NCBI RefSeq assembly: GCF_023065955.2
Contig: NW_026622897.1
Span: forward strand, 6,825,001-6,889,000
Length of the DNA stretch: 64,000 nucleotides
Source: Ursus arctos
Taxonomy: Eukaryota > Chordata > Mammalia > Carnivora > Ursidae
Direction of reading: 5' to 3'
Numbering within the stretch: the first letter of the stretch is position 1; each line of letters starts with the position of its first letter. A program made the translations under genes and the position numbers. Below the pieces are notes generated by a model. The model had not been told where the DNA came from and searched no databases. It saw only the letters and a list, made by a program, of their open reading frames with translations. Positions 11,506-22,875 of this stretch are shown piece by piece.

Positions 11506-12643
11506 CCCTTCCCTTTCACTCCAAAAGCAGATGCATCCTGTCCAAGGCTGGCAGTGGGGCACCTGGTGATAATTCCACAGGCAGGTGAATACGATTATTC
11601 GAATATCATTGAAAAGTTGGCCTAAATTGTACCGGGTGTTGGCCAATTGACAGAAGAAAAAAAAAAAAAAAAAGGCTATCTGCTCTCGGGGCTTTTCACA
11701 CTTGCAATTCAGTGCAGAGTGCTGTCTCCTCCCAACCTCTAGAAAGAGATCTGGATTTATCCTGGGCTTAACCTCGATTTTGACATATTGCCATTTCCAA
11801 TAAGGCCAGTTTCCTTGCCGAAAGAAGTCCTTCCCCTGGGTGAAATCCCAACAGCTTCATTTGTGTAAGTTCCCTTATTGGTCTTGCTAATACGGGTGTG
11901 GTTTTTCCTCATTACAGAATATTGATAATAAGCAAACAGCCACGGGAAACTCTCCCTAAGCAGGCAGCCTCTCGGTTCCCTAGACTGTCCAGGGAATGGT
12001 CCGCATTATTGCTGGGAGGACAAGGTGTTGCCCAGCGGAGAGGCGCTCTCCTGGACCGGGCTGGGGGAGCGGGACCGGAGGCCTGGATCCCCGGGCCGGG
12101 CCGCGCCGGGGAAGGGAAGGGGTGCGAGGGGAGGAGGCGCGGGAGCCTCCGTGGAGCCCGACAGGTTCCAGCGGCTCCCCTCACCCCTCTCCACGCCTCC
12201 CGGGTTTTCCCCTTGGCTCGGGGTTTCCTGTTTCAGTTCTCGGTGATCTCCAGCAGCAGGTGCTGGTTTGCCAACCTCGGCTCCAGAGGAGGCGAAGGAG
12301 AAGGAAAAGAGGGAAGGGGAGGAGGAAGCGGCGCAGCGGCTGCGGCTGCGGCTGCGGGCGGGCGGCCGAGGAGCGAGGCGGCAGGCGGGAGAGCCGGGTT
12401 CGCTCTCGCCCGCGGAACAGCGGCGCGGGCGGCCGGCGAGCCGAGGCCCCGGCGTGCGGCCGGGCGGGCGGGCAGGCATGGGGGAGCCTCCCGCTCGCCC
12501 CGCGCCCTAGCGGCGGCCGCGGCGGCCCAGGGCGGAGGCGAGACGCGGCCGCCCGCCGCAGGGCCCCGGGGCCGCCCCGGCTTCCAGGGCATGTTGTGAT
12601 GGCCGCTCATAAGAGACCGCAAGTAGGTTGAGCAACATTCCGC

Positions 12644-12656
12644 GTGCGCGCGCGGC
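12644..12656 (+). promoter_or_regulatory. NRF1-like GC palindrome
   Basis: GTGCGCGCGCGG is one mismatch from the NRF1 consensus (YGCGCAYGCGCR) and lies about 160 bp before the ZC3H12C start codon, in the likely 5' UTR/core promoter. The same alternating CG run could form Z-DNA. Motif evidence only. Confidence 0.25.
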
Positions 12657-12816
12657 CGGGGCGCGAGTTGTGCAAGCCGGGGGAGGGGGCGCCGGGGCCG
12701 CGGCCCGCGGGGAGGGAGGGCGCTCGGGCGGGCGCGGCGCCGCGCGGGGAGGGCCCGGGTGGCCGCTGTTGCTGCGGGCCCCGCCGCCGGCTCGCCGCTT
12801 CCTCGCAGGGTCGGCC

Positions 12817-12837
12817 ATGCCGGGTAGCGGCCCCCAG
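12817..12837 (+). CDS. ZC3H12C: ZC3H12C exon 1, coding part
   Basis: Exon 1 encodes MPGSGPQ and ends at a CAG|GTTTGT splice donor (GT at 12838-12839). The reading phase at the junction is 0, so the product continues directly into E-Y-G-V of exon 2. This matches the architecture of human ZC3H12C, whose N terminus as I recall it is MPGGGSQ followed by EYGVLCIQEY. The start is well supported: ATG sits in a GCCATGC context with G at -3, and the same frame has a TAA stop at 12610-12612 with no other ATG between. The exon lies inside the CpG island. The 5' UTR is not delimited. Two of the seven residues differ from the human form I remember (Ser4 and Pro6), both conservative for a disordered tail. 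The product is the N terminus of Regnase-3/MCPIP3, a cytoplasmic mRNA-decay endoribonuclease. Confidence 0.9.
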
Positions 12838-14944
12838 GTTTGTCGGGCGGTGGGGGAGGGGGCTGGGCCGCGGCCCGGTGTGGGGTGGGCGGCGGCCTGA
12901 GGGAGCCGCGCGAGGCGGGGGGGGAGGGCGGCGGGGCTGGGAGGCCGCGCCCGAGCGCCGGGCGCTCCGGACGGACTCCAGGCCCCGGGCGGGTCGGGGC
13001 CCCCCCGGAGGTCGAGGGGAGCCCCGAGCGCCCGCGGCTCCGGGGGCTCGGGTGGGGCCGGGTGGAGAGCCAGGCTCGCTGTGGCTGCCGGCAGAACCGT
13101 CCTCGCCGGGATCTCGAGCTAGGTGAGGCCGGCGACCCGGGCCCCGCGGCCTAGGGCAGCGGTCCACTCCCGCCCGCCCCGGGGCACGGACGCCGAAGAT
13201 GGAGGCGAGCCCGGGCGCTCCGGACGGAAACGGACGCACGGCGCCGCGCGCTCGCGGGGTGAGGCATCCTCTGGCACCTGGGAGCCAGCCCCAGCCATTA
13301 GCCTTATATTCCGTGTCTCTGCGGCCGTGCCGACCCCTGCGGAAACCCCTCGCCCGTCCTCGTCCCTCCCGCGCCCCTCACCCCGCAGGCTCGGGCGCAC
13401 TCGCATTTTCACCCCGCGTTCATGGTCCATGGGCTGCTGCTTCCTATTTTCAACCCCCTACACAGACCTGTTCCAGATCGAACTTGGAGAAGCGAGCCCC
13501 GCTTTCCTTCCCTAAACTGCCTCCCCCTTTACCCCTTAAAATCCTTCAGAAACAGCCTTCGCTTCCAAGTACTGATTACTCTGCCTGGGAGTCATGCCAT
13601 TTGGGTAACCGTTAACAATACTGGTCTGTGCTCTGTGTTTGGTGATAAAGAGATGAAATACGAATCCAGATTTAGGGAAAGTTTTCCTATTGGTTGCGAG
13701 ACTGTGTCAGAGTATCCCCAGGCCGGTGAGGCGCTTATCGATTCAGATTTTTTTTTTTTTAAACCATCTTAGAATAGTTACAGAGACACTTGGGGCTAGT
13801 ATATTTAGAAATTTGGTAAAGTTCATTAATTCTTTACTCATTTCCTCGTTTAGTTTTTCTAGTGCATATCATAAACGGAAGGCAGTGCGTATGTCTCTCA
13901 AACACTTTTTGGGCTTTTCCAAGAACCACAAGAAGTCAGCAGTACAGCGTACTATATATTTAAGTCTTAATATATTTAGGTTGTAGAAGGTATGACTTCC
14001 ATTTATTCAATCACTCACATGTAAGTTAATTTTAATAGAAATTTCTTGAATTTGGGTGTCCTCCAATTTTTGACTATAAACATAGCTTCACTTGTTTTCT
14101 TCCAATTTGGCGTTCTTATTTTAAGTTACCTAAACCTCTTTATTTGAAGGTACCCTTAAATATCAGAATGATCTGGTAACTGAGTATCTATAATTCAAGA
14201 TGTTTGAGTATTTTTACTTTAAGAATGGGTTTTACTTTCAAAGTACGTTTAATTTCTACCTCAAGCATCTATCTGGTCATCACTGAAGTACTCAAACATT
14301 ACAAGCAAAGTAAAATGAACTTTTAAACAAAACAACAACAAAAAGGCCAGTATTTTTTAAATTGCATTTGATAATGAACATCTTATGCAATTAGTTTATT
14401 ATATGGAAAATATTGAAGAATAGGAAACAGAAACTTGGAATGTTTGTATGCTGATGGGAGTTTTTATTAGTCACTTCCTTTTATTACATATTTGTTTTAA
14501 TTACAAGACTAATAAAAACATCCTATTTTTTATCACTGGCTTCTCTGCAGCTATGTTTACATGGATTACATTGGCCAGGTGCTTCATGGAAATTCTATTT
14601 TTAAAACATTTTCCTGGGTTACCTTGTTTTCATTCTAGCAGACCATGATGATTTTTACATTAATTTAAATTACTGTAACAGATGTAAAAGTGTTGCTATC
14701 ATTTTATAACTTTTAATACCATTTCTATGCCCTTTTATATCTTTTTATACTCTTTCTGGGCTTTTCATTGTTTTTGTAGATACATTTGGAAGAATTCTCT
14801 CATGCTGATTTGATAGCAGTTTTAAAGAAACGAATATAAGATATTAAGTGGGAGACTTTTTTATCCTTTTAGTGTTAGAACGTAGGATTGTAAACTGATC
14901 TGCAGTTGTTGCTCACTTGACACTGGTAAGCTTTTATTCCCTCA

Positions 14945-15320
14945 GCAAACAATTAATTTAGTATTGATCTAGGTGCTGCATAAGGCCCCTGACCTCTAAA
15001 AGAAGAGAGGTTATGAACAGATAGAACGTAATGCTGGATGAAATATACTCAGTGGGACAAGCAAAGAATAAGAAATGCAGGTACCGTAGTAGGGAAGGCT
15101 GCATGCTGGGGCTTAAAGGTAAGGTGCAAGCTAGTAGAGCTGGATAGGAGTCATTTCCAAGTGTTAATAATGCTGTGAGTCAAGGAAAGCAGGGAGTGGG
15201 TGGGCCAGTCTGTCTGGAACATTAAGTAGGTGATAGGAGTAGTGAGTGATTGAAGTGGCAAACATGGTTTCAGGATATAGTTTTTATTGGAAAGAGAAAT
15301 CTTAAGTGAGAAGGTCAGGG
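14945..15320 (+). repeat. L2-like remnant
   Basis: 'tagtattgatctaggtgctgc', 'aaggcccctgacctctaaaag', 'gagaggttatgaacagatag' and 'gtgagtgattgaagtggcaa' follow the L2 order, including the part describing '...ggagcttacagtc...'. Diverged. Confidence 0.5.
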
Positions 15321-15831
15321 AATCACAAAAATGTATTAAATTGGGTTTCCAGATTTAAACTGAAGTAAAACCACGTTAAAAATACTGAGATTCTGGGGTT
15401 TGATCTCAAATCTTCCAAATGTTGTCAAAACAAAACAAAACAAAAAAACAACTTGCGTTTTTAAGTGCTAATATTCCTCATGGACCTACAACATAGAAAA
15501 TCTCATGACTTCACAAAGCTTGGATTTTAAGATTCACCAAAAAACATGTTGTAATTATTGCTGCTGTTTCACTAGTGACAGTTCAGAGAAATGGTGAATT
15601 TGGAATATGATTTTTGTACTCTATTTCATCCCAGACTATGTCTCCAGGATCTTGAAAAAGAAAACTTTATGGGATTCTTGAGATATTTAAATGAGATAGC
15701 ATGTGAAAAGTACACCCTGTCTAGCACGTAGTAATTTTGGTACTTGATGGCATAAAGATGACGTTCAGAACTGTAATGTGGGGGTTGTCAGTTCCCTATC
15801 TTTGCTGCGGTTTTCATAGCTGACATGATAG

Positions 15832-16030
15832 CTATTATATACTGGGCACCGAGATGCCAGGCACCATACTTATGCACTGCTTTTATTGTCCTTGTTCTGT
15901 AGATCAGAAAACCCAGACACAAGAGTTTAAATACCTTTAAGTCGCACATCTAGAAAGTTGTAGAAGGGAGTTTGAACCTATGCGGTCTGACTTTAAAAAC
16001 CATGCTCTTACCCATTGGCAGTTCTGCTTC
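15832..16030 (+). repeat. MIR fragment
   Basis: 'tactgggcaccgagatgcc', 'gtagatcagaaaacccagac', 'gtttgaacctatgcggtctg' and 'aaaaccatgctcttaccc' are the MIR 3' words in order, including the diagnostic 'tgaacccaggcagtctgac' and 'catgctcttaacca' counterparts. Confidence 0.8.
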
Positions 16031-16404
16031 CCTGTGATTTACTTTGTTCCCTAAAAGATGTGTCCTTGCGTGTACGTATGTTGATGCACATCGTCTGAAA
16101 ATTAAGAGATTCATGATAATTAGCATTATGGGTCTGGAAAATAAGAGAGGTATGTTAACCTTTTCTCTACAAAGTACTCCAGTGACAGGACAACACTGTC
16201 TGGCCAAATTGTTTGAAGGCAAGGACCATGTCTTTCCAGCAGGTGTTTTAGGTCCATAAGAAGATAAGCCTGAAGACAGTTTTAGTCTGGTATGGCATAT
16301 GTTTACACAGCAATGTAGTTCCACCAAAGGGAGCCTTTTTTTTTTTTTTTGGCGGGAACCTCAAAGGTTTTTTATGAGTAGCGGTTTTTATTGATTTTCC
16401 CAAC

Positions 16405-17850
16405 ACTTATCTCTGACTGTAGTAATGTACTTAATTGTGAAGAACTTAGAAAAGGTAGAGAAATGTGAACAATTTTTAAAACCCCCGTAACCCTGAGATA
16501 ACTAACAACATTATGATGGATTTCTTTCTTTAATTTTCTATACATTGGCAAAGGATTGTTTTACTTCCTTCATTAAAATGAAAATGGAAGATAATCCCCC
16601 ATAAAGCATAGTGTACATGGTTCTGTGTCACAACACTGACAGTAATTCTTAGCTCCGTGAACTAGTCCACAAGCAGATGTCTGAAAATACAAAGTGTTCT
16701 GCCTTTAAGATAATTATCAAATCCCTAAGTGTGGATAGGGAAGAAGTAGAAAATCCCAAGGTTGTCCTGTTTGTCTGGAACATTTTCCCCTATTCCCCTT
16801 TACCTTTTGCCTGGCTCATATGCCACTGTTGAGGCCTCAACTTAGATCTCACTTAGTTTACTCTTGTACTTTTAAGATTGATAACAGTAGGTAACACTTA
16901 ATTGTGCCTGTCATTGTTCTAGGTGCCATACACGTATTGTGTGCAGTGCTTATCGCCGCCTCTTTCATGGGAGTTTGTTCATAAAAAGAGATCTTTTCTT
17001 ATATAATTAGAACGATACTGTTTATAGAGTTTTGTATCCTGCCTTTCTATCCCCAGTGAGCATACACTAAGGATTTTCTCATGATATTAAAAATATTTCA
17101 GGGCAGGACGCCTGGGTGGCTCAGTTGGTAGAGTGTCCAGCCCTTGATTTCAGTTCAGATCATGATCTCAGGGTCCTGGGATCAAGCCCTAGGTCGGGTT
17201 CTGTGCTCAATGGGGAGTCTGCTTGAGGATTCTCTTCCTCTGCCCCTCCCCCTGCTTGTGCGCGTGCTCTCTCCTGCTCTCTCTCTCAAATCTTCGAAAT
17301 ATTTTTTCTGTATTTTTTAAAACATTTTCGTCCTAAGAACATGTCACTTTATTTAATCATTATTTCAGTTAGACATGTTTCCCCCCCCCAATATTTTAAT
17401 ATCATAATGCATTAGTTGAATGTCCCACTTAGAAAAAAAAATGTTTTCTGCATCTGTGTTCTTAGGATTCATAGAAGTCATGATCAAAGTGAATAAGCTT
17501 TAAGGTTTTTGATGGCCAAAGGCTTTCCAGAAAAATTGTATGGATAGGTACACCTATTAGCAAACAGCAAGAGAGCTGATCTCATTCCCACATGTGAATG
17601 CACTGTTGACTTCTTAAATTTTTAACAGATGAACATTAATATCTAATTTTAATGCTGAATTTTTTTTCTACTTTAAATTGTTAAAGTAGTACAAGTTGAT
17701 GAAGAAAAAGCAAAGAGAAAATGAAAGCCACCTGCAATCTCCTTCCCCAGAAATAACTAATGTAAATATTTGGATAAATACTCTTCTATCTTTTATTCCC
17801 ATAGGTATGCTTTACAGAATTTTTACTTGGGTTTTTAAATAAAAACACAA
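16405..17850 (-). repeat. Old L1-type remnant, interrupted
   Basis: Pieces at 16405-16560, 16980-17100 and 17640-17850 contain the 'agaaatgtgaacaattttta...cccgtaaccctgagataac' and 'ctgcaatctccttcccc' segments typical of the 3' UTR region of old L1 elements ('cacccataatcccaccaccc'). An L2-like piece (about 16760-16870, 'tctggaacattttcccctat ... aacttagatctcactt') and the SINE at 17102-17300 lie between. Assignment is by eye and uncertain. Confidence 0.4.
17102..17300 (+). mobile_element. SINEC
   Basis: The head is GACGCCTGGGTGGCTCAGTT, then 'TCAGGGTCCTGGGATCAAG', 'TGGGGAGTCTGCTTG', and a CT-rich tract ending in CTCTCTCTCAAATC. The tail is short. A possible imperfect target-site duplication is 'aaatattt' on both sides. 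Confidence 0.9.
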
Positions 17851-18129
17851 GCGTTTCATAGTCTCCCAGCTTCAGGCAAAATTATTTGCTTACTCCCTTG
17901 TGTTTTCAAAATACAGTATATTTCCTCCCTGAGCCTTGAATATCTGGTGGTGGTGAACTGTTTTCTTCTTTATTTTCTTCTATTTTCTGCTTTCTGTGTC
18001 TCTGCTCTCCATCTGTAAAACAAAAGATACTGCCTAGAGCATAGATTTGTCATAACCATTTACTGATAATACAAAATGTTGATAACAGTACCTTTACTGT
18101 GCCTAGAATTTTTTTTTAAAATCTTGTTT

Positions 18130-18222
18130 TAGGCTCCCTGAGGGCAGGGGCTTGGTGGTCTACATTGTTGTATCCCAAGTCTTGTACAGCACTTGGCACA
18201 TAGTAGACACTTCACAAGTGTG
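18130..18222 (+). repeat. L2 3' end
   Basis: 'ctccctgagggcaggggctt', 'tatcccaagtcttgtacagc' and 'acttggcacatagtagacac' match the L2 3' terminus ('ccatgagggcagggac ... agtgcctggcacatagtagg'). Confidence 0.8.
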
Positions 18223-18392
18223 TTTTTATTGTTAAAGGCCATATAGTGCTTAAGATGAATCTGCTGATGTGGGTAGGATGAACAAAAGCCTGTAGATGGC
18301 TAAGAGATGGTCACAATAATTAATTCAGAGCGAATAACACAATTGGTAGCCAAACTAAAAAGCTTGCTTTAGAGTGTATGATGTGATTTCTT

Positions 18393-18572
18393 TTCTTTTT
18401 TTTTTTTTTCAAAAATTTTATTTATTTATTTGAGGGAGAGCACAGGCAGAGGGAGCAGGAGAGGGAGAAGCAGCCTGATGTGGGGCTCCTTGCGGGGCTC
18501 GGTCCCAGGACCCTGCGATCATGACCTGAGCCAAAGGCAGACGCTTCACCGACTGAGCCACCCAAGCGCCCT
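18393..18572 (-). mobile_element. SINEC, reverse orientation, with long TSD
   Basis: A reverse-complement SINEC with T-rich/TTTATTTATTT tail on the left and 'GACTGAGCCACCCAAGCGCCC' head on the right. It is flanked by a 22 bp target-site duplication at 18371-18392 and 18573-18594, with two mismatches; the shared core is TATGATGTGATTTCTT. The two mismatches indicate moderate age. Confidence 0.95.
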
Positions 18573-18751
18573 AGAATATATGATGTGATTTCTTGAAGGG
18601 CCATACACATTTGCCTCCTAAGAATATAATTAACCTTATCTACCCCACAGCAGGGGAAGGATATTATAGAAGTGACTTTTCTAGAACATTTATTTTTAAA
18701 GTCTTTCAAGAGCAAAACATTTCAACTATTAATTTTTTCCTTGTTTTTCTT

Positions 18752-18853
18752 TGTTGTTGTTTTAAGTAGGCTCCACGCCCAACATAGGGCTTGAACTCAC
18801 AACCCTGAGATTAAGAGTCATAGGCTCTACCTCTGAGCCAGCCAGGTGTGCCC
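18752..18853 (-). mobile_element. Short SINEC-type tRNA SINE, reverse
   Basis: Reverse complement of the short tRNA SINE: 'TAAGTAGGCTCCACGCCCAA', 'GGGCTTGAACTCACAACCC', 'GAGATTAAGAGTC', ending in 'GAGCCAGCCAGGTGTGCCCC'. It lacks the CT-rich tract. It lies only about 160 bp from the full SINEC at 18393. Confidence 0.85.
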
Positions 18854-18934
18854 CATGTTAAGTATTTTAAACTGAAAGTTTTGTATGTGAATTTTTATAT
18901 TTTTCTACCTTCAAATAATATGCAGCTTATAATT

Positions 18935-19100
18935 TCACTAGTTTATTGGGCACTAACTCTGTCAGGCACAGTATTAAGTGCTTTGCTTACATTATCTGGT
19001 AGAGTTTTGCAACAGTTCTATATTATTTAAACTGTTGTTTTGCCTGTCTTCCAGGTGATGGAACTGATGCCTAGAGATGTTAATTAACTTGGCCAAGGTT
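18935..19100 (+). repeat. MIR fragment
   Basis: 'tattgggcactaactctgtc', 'aggcacagtattaagtgctt' and 'attaacttggccaagg' follow the MIR order, the last matching 'aagtaacttgcccaagg'. Confidence 0.75.
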
Positions 19101-19439
19101 TATCGAAATTTCTGGTTTATCTTAAACTAAATAGCAATACTTACTATGCTTTTTTTTTTTTTTTTAAGATGGCGGGGGCAGCAGGATTATAATGATTTGT
19201 ATTGATTTATGTCAATGACCTTTGGGTCTTTTCTCCTTGATGTTAGCTGTTCCTTGCTGCTGCTGTCACTCCTTCCTTCTACGCTGCTGTGCACTGTGAA
19301 ACTGAATGACAACAGCTAATATTATGTCTAAAATAAAAGTGTCCAGGCAGTGGTTAAAGGCCTGTACAATGCTCAGATAGTCTGGTTGGAGAGCGGAGAG
19401 ATGGCGCCGCACAGAGAGTGCGGGTGGGAGCTCTGCCAG

Positions 19440-19628
19440 CAGGTAGACATGCATTTGCACCTCTGCTCTGACCTTTCATGCCTGTGACCTTAGGCAAGCC
19501 TCAGTTTCTCTTTGACTTCTCATCCATCAAACACTTTGTACTTTTGCAGAGTTGTTTTTACCGAATCAAGATAATGAGTGTACAAGTGCCTGGCACACGG
19601 GAGGCACTCGATGTTATTATAAAATGAT
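19440..19628 (+). repeat. MIR fragment
   Basis: 'cacctctgctctgac', 'gcctgtgaccttaggcaagc', 'ctcagtttctctttgac' and 'agtgcctggcacacgggagg' are classic MIR words from the core to the 3' end. Confidence 0.8.
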
Positions 19629-20399
19629 TTAGCAGTATCCGCTGATTGGATTGGACAGAGACTTTGTTTTGTTTTTCTGTCTACTTATTCAGAGGCTCTA
19701 AATTGTGTCCTGAGTAATTGGGGTTACCAAATATAAAAAGTCTATGAGATCAAGTTTTCTGTTATTGCTTTTAATATGTCCGTTTATATTTTAGACTTTT
19801 CCAAAGGGCTTTCAAATCTATTACTTCATGTTTTTTAGGGTGAAGCTAAAATTAGTTTTTGTTCTTTGTTCTTAGTCATCTGTACTCATTTACTATTCAA
19901 AATTATGTGGGCTTATTTTTATCCTTATTCTGTGACTTAGTCTGTTTCAGATCTTGGCTTTTATTTCATAGCTCATTTTTACTGTGTACTTACAGGGAGC
20001 CGGTTTCCCGTAGATTTGAGGCTCTCTCCTTGTTGCCGACTTAGACATTTTTTGTTTTGAGTTGTCATTTTTGTTAATTGCCTCACTGGGATGGTGATCT
20101 TATGTATTAGATACTTTCTGGAATTTTGCTGTAATTTTAAATGATTAGTACAGATTTAAAAGGCTTACAATGTGCAGTAAATTATCTATTTTGATAAAGT
20201 AGGTATTATTTGTGCTGTTGCTAAGATAGAAAAGTACCGTAAGCAACATAGAAGTCATGAGTATAAAAGTATGTTAAAATTGGCAATATCATGCATAGGA
20301 AGAAACAGTTTCAAATAGGGGAAATGTTTTCTAAACTGCATTTCTAATATTTTGATTACTTCATTTTATCTTTTAAAATTAAATTTTGAGTTTACTTAA

Positions 20400-20945
20400 C
20401 ACATTCACTTTATCACATTTTTAGAATCCAGAAAACATCTAAAATGATACTGAAAATCATCTATAATTCTCACCTAGAGATAGTTTTGGTATCAATGTTT
20501 TCATTTTTAAAATCTTCTAGTCAGTATAAACACATCCTTTAAAAGAATTTGTGTGCATATGTAGTTTATTGCTCTTCATGCAGTATGTTTTCCTGTGTCA
20601 TTAAATATCCTTTTAGATGCTTACTTTTATTGGCTGAATGGCATTCATCGTACTCAATTACTGCAGTTTAATCAAGTTCATATTGTTGAATATTTTGAGT
20701 GTGACCAGTCTTTCTTATTGTTACAAACAATAGTGTTACAAGCAGTGTGATAAGTGTCCATGTATATTGATCATTTTACACATTGATTCTATTTTTAGCA
20801 AATTCCTAGATATGATCATGAAAATTGCTTTCTAGAAAAGTTGTACCAATTTATATTCTTATTGACACTGCGTGGGTCAGTCCATTCTTTGCACTGGTCA
20901 CCATTTCCCCACACAGCCTATCTTTGTTAATTTGATAGACAAGAA
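20400..20945 (-). repeat. Old L1-type remnant (antisense)
   Basis: 'ttacttttattggctgaatgg', 'attgttacaaacaatagtg', 'gaaaagttgtaccaatttat', 'caccatttccccacacagcc' and 'ttaatttgatagac' reproduce, in order, the antisense 3' region of old L1 elements ('acaaacaatgctgcaat', 'aaggttgtaccaatttacac', 'gtttccccacaccc'). Confidence 0.6.
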
Positions 20946-20954
20946 TGGGCATGA

Positions 20955-21170
20955 TAGTGCTAAGAAGCTCATTCTGTAGAATCAGACTAAGTTTGAGTTC
21001 CTTTTCTGACACTTACTGGCTGTGTAATCTTGGACAGTTTTCTTATAATTCCCCTAAGCCTCAGTTTCTTTGTCTGTAAAATTGTGACAGTAGTAACTAT
21101 AATCGTGGTACTATCATCTAATATTATGGTGTGGAGATTAACAGGTGATGTGTATTGAAGCATAAGTCCT
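20955..21170 (+). repeat. MIR, nearly complete
   Basis: 'gacacttactggctgtgtaa', 'tcttggacagttttcttata', 'ctcagtttctttgtctgtaa', 'aaattgtgacagtagtaac' and 'tatggtgtggagattaacag' match the MIR core and 3' half closely. One of the best preserved MIR copies in the window. Confidence 0.9.
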
Positions 21171-21578
21171 TGAGGGAAGCTAGCTACCATTATTTATTAT
21201 GAATGAGATTTCCCCTTCTTATATTTTGTAATCTGGTATACCTATATTTCATAGCTGGTATAAAAGAAAGTTACTCATTTTTAACCATCTAACTACCTTA
21301 CTGAACTCTTACATACTGTTAAATTGTAGGACTTAGTTCTAACACCTTTTCAGTTGAGTCTGTTGATTTTCAGAATGTATAATGGTGATGTAATAATTCA
21401 ATTTTTTTTCAATATTTCAGTTCTGCATTTTTTTGTCTTAGTGCTTTGGTTGAAGTTAGAGAACAGTGTTGATTAATAGTAGGCATTTGGGCTTATTTCT
21501 GATTTTAATGGGACTTCCTCTCTGGTATTTCACTTTTTGAATGTCAGTGGCTGTTGATTTCATACATAGCTGTCCCCT

Positions 21579-21582
<4 letters not shown>

Positions 21583-21608
<26 letters not shown>
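21583..21608 (+). repeat. (AC)n microsatellite
   Basis: About 13 uninterrupted AC dinucleotides between 'cccctacat' and 'atacatattc'. Confidence 0.97.
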
Positions 21609-21613
<5 letters not shown>

Positions 21614-22499
21614 TATTCTTACAAATAACTACAAAAGTTAAATGTGAGAAACTTAAATAGATTTTTATCTTATGGGAGGATTCCCTTAAATTTTTAAATC
21701 CCAAGTATCTTTTAGGCACATCTTCAAAAATATTTTTTCAGTGTTTAATTCATATTCTCTTCCTTTTTAATTGAACGTGCAGTCAGTTTAAGTCTTAAAT
21801 TTCAGCAAGGCTGAAATATTACTGCTTTCAATGTGCTTAATAATTCTGTCCTTGTCTCATGGATATACCTCAAGACCGACTCTTTTCACTATTGTCCACT
21901 GTTACATCATATTTGTAAAATGTTAGTAAAAGTATAAATGAAACAATTTTTGCCCCTGGAAGACAACCTTATATTCAAATGAAATCTTAGGATCATGGTC
22001 CCAGTGTCCTCCATATTCAGCCTCTTGGGCATTTTTTAGAGCACTGTTTGAAAACTACTTCCCCTCAAAAAAGATTCAAATAACTTACAGATCCCCAAAA
22101 TGACAATACTACTAAACCTGAAGTTTTCAGTGGTTAGCAGGAAAACCACCTTCTGATGTCATGAGGTTTTATTAAATAGATTTTGTACTGAAGTTCTAAT
22201 TTAGCATGTTTGAAAAGATAACCAAGTATGGCAATATGTGCTACATGAAAATATGGTATTCACAACTATAGGTGGTGTCTTTCTATCATTAGGTTACTGA
22301 TATTTTGGTCGTGGAATCTCTTCTTTTTTCTGCAGTCTTCCATCCATTCATCCATTATTGTATTTTAAAATACCGTCATCATGCCAATGACTACCAACGT
22401 TCTCTCTCTCTTTTCTGCAGCTGTCTTGAGACCGTTGCATTTGTAGAGCTATTGGTATCTGAAATGAAAATAATCTAAAAAAATTTTTATCGTTCCAAA

Positions 22500-22662
22500 T
22501 CTGTTTCTTTCCAAGCCTTCCCCGCTTCTTTAAGTGTGACTACCTTCTTCTCAGCTGTTCAAACCAAAAATCTAGAATTCTTGATTGTTCAGGTCCCTCT
22601 TTCCTCTTCCATAACCAATCCAGTGCACGAGCCTTTAATCAATACATGTAATGAATTGAATT
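22500..22662 (+). repeat. Possible L2 fragment
   Basis: 'gttcaaaccaaaaatctag', 'ccctctttcctcttccataa' and 'ccaatccagtgcacgagc' resemble the L2 section with 'ctcctccctctctctc...catccaatccat'. It ends where the SINE at 22674 begins. Confidence 0.45.
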
Positions 22663-22673
22663 AACAAGGTTTT

Positions 22674-22875
22674 TCAGGGGCGTCTGGGTGGCTCAGTTGG
22701 TTAAGTGTCTGCCTTTGGCTCAGGTCATGATCTTGGGGTCCAGGATCAAGCCCCACACCGGGCTCAGTGGGGAGTCTGCTTCTCTCTTTCCTCCCCCACC
22801 CCCGGCCCCTGCTCATTGTCTTTCTCTCTCACTCCATTAAGTAAATAAATAAAATCTTTAAAAAAAAAAAACAAA
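22674..22875 (+). mobile_element. SINEC with TSD
   Basis: GGGGCGTCTGGGTGGCTCAG head, 'GGTTAAGTGTCTGCCTTTGG', a CT-rich tract, and an AAGTAAATAAATAAAATC tail running into poly-A. The 11 bp target-site duplication is AACAAGGTTTT at 22663-22673 and AACAAGGCTTT at 22876-22886, with one mismatch. Confidence 0.93.

Larger units (their letters stand above)
1..11999. other. Intergenic sequence upstream of ZC3H12C
   Basis: No open frame here has the length, splice context or family resemblance of a real gene. The sequence is ordinary non-coding mammalian DNA with embedded SINEC, MIR, L2 and old L1 pieces, listed separately. Stretches where I recognise nothing specific are about 441-1260, 4000-5024, 5268-6300, 7480-9535, 10480-11280 and 11510-11999. 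In human, the gene on this side of ZC3H12C is C11orf87 (from memory); no part of it was recognised. Confidence 0.7.
12000..13420. promoter_or_regulatory. ZC3H12C: CpG island / ZC3H12C promoter
   Basis: From about 12003 to 13420 the sequence becomes very GC-rich and dense in CpG, in sharp contrast to the AT-rich, CpG-poor DNA on both sides. It contains exon 1 (12817-12837), about 800 bp of upstream sequence and nearly 600 bp of intron 1. It has repeated GGGCGG-type boxes (for example near 12470 and 12720) and no TATA box that I can place with confidence, which fits a housekeeping-style dispersed start. The transcription start cannot be fixed from sequence alone; it must lie upstream of 12817. 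Long open frames on both strands here arise because CpG-rich DNA has few stop codons. Confidence 0.9.

Noticed and set aside
11898..12631. Overlapping long open frames (233 and 211 codons, + strand) in the CpG island
   Set aside because: They are Arg/Gly/Ala/Pro-rich in every frame and on both strands, which is what CpG-rich DNA gives by chance. No domain, no Kozak-supported start, and they overlap the ZC3H12C promoter.
12607..13239. 210-codon minus-strand open frame across exon 1
   Set aside because: Composition artefact of the CpG island. It is antisense to the supported exon and shows only low-complexity Pro/Arg/Gly.
13199..13615. ATG at 13199 starting a 138-codon frame (MEASPGAPDG)
   Set aside because: It is within intron 1 after the exon 1 donor and has no link in frame to exon 2. 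CpG-island composition explains its length.
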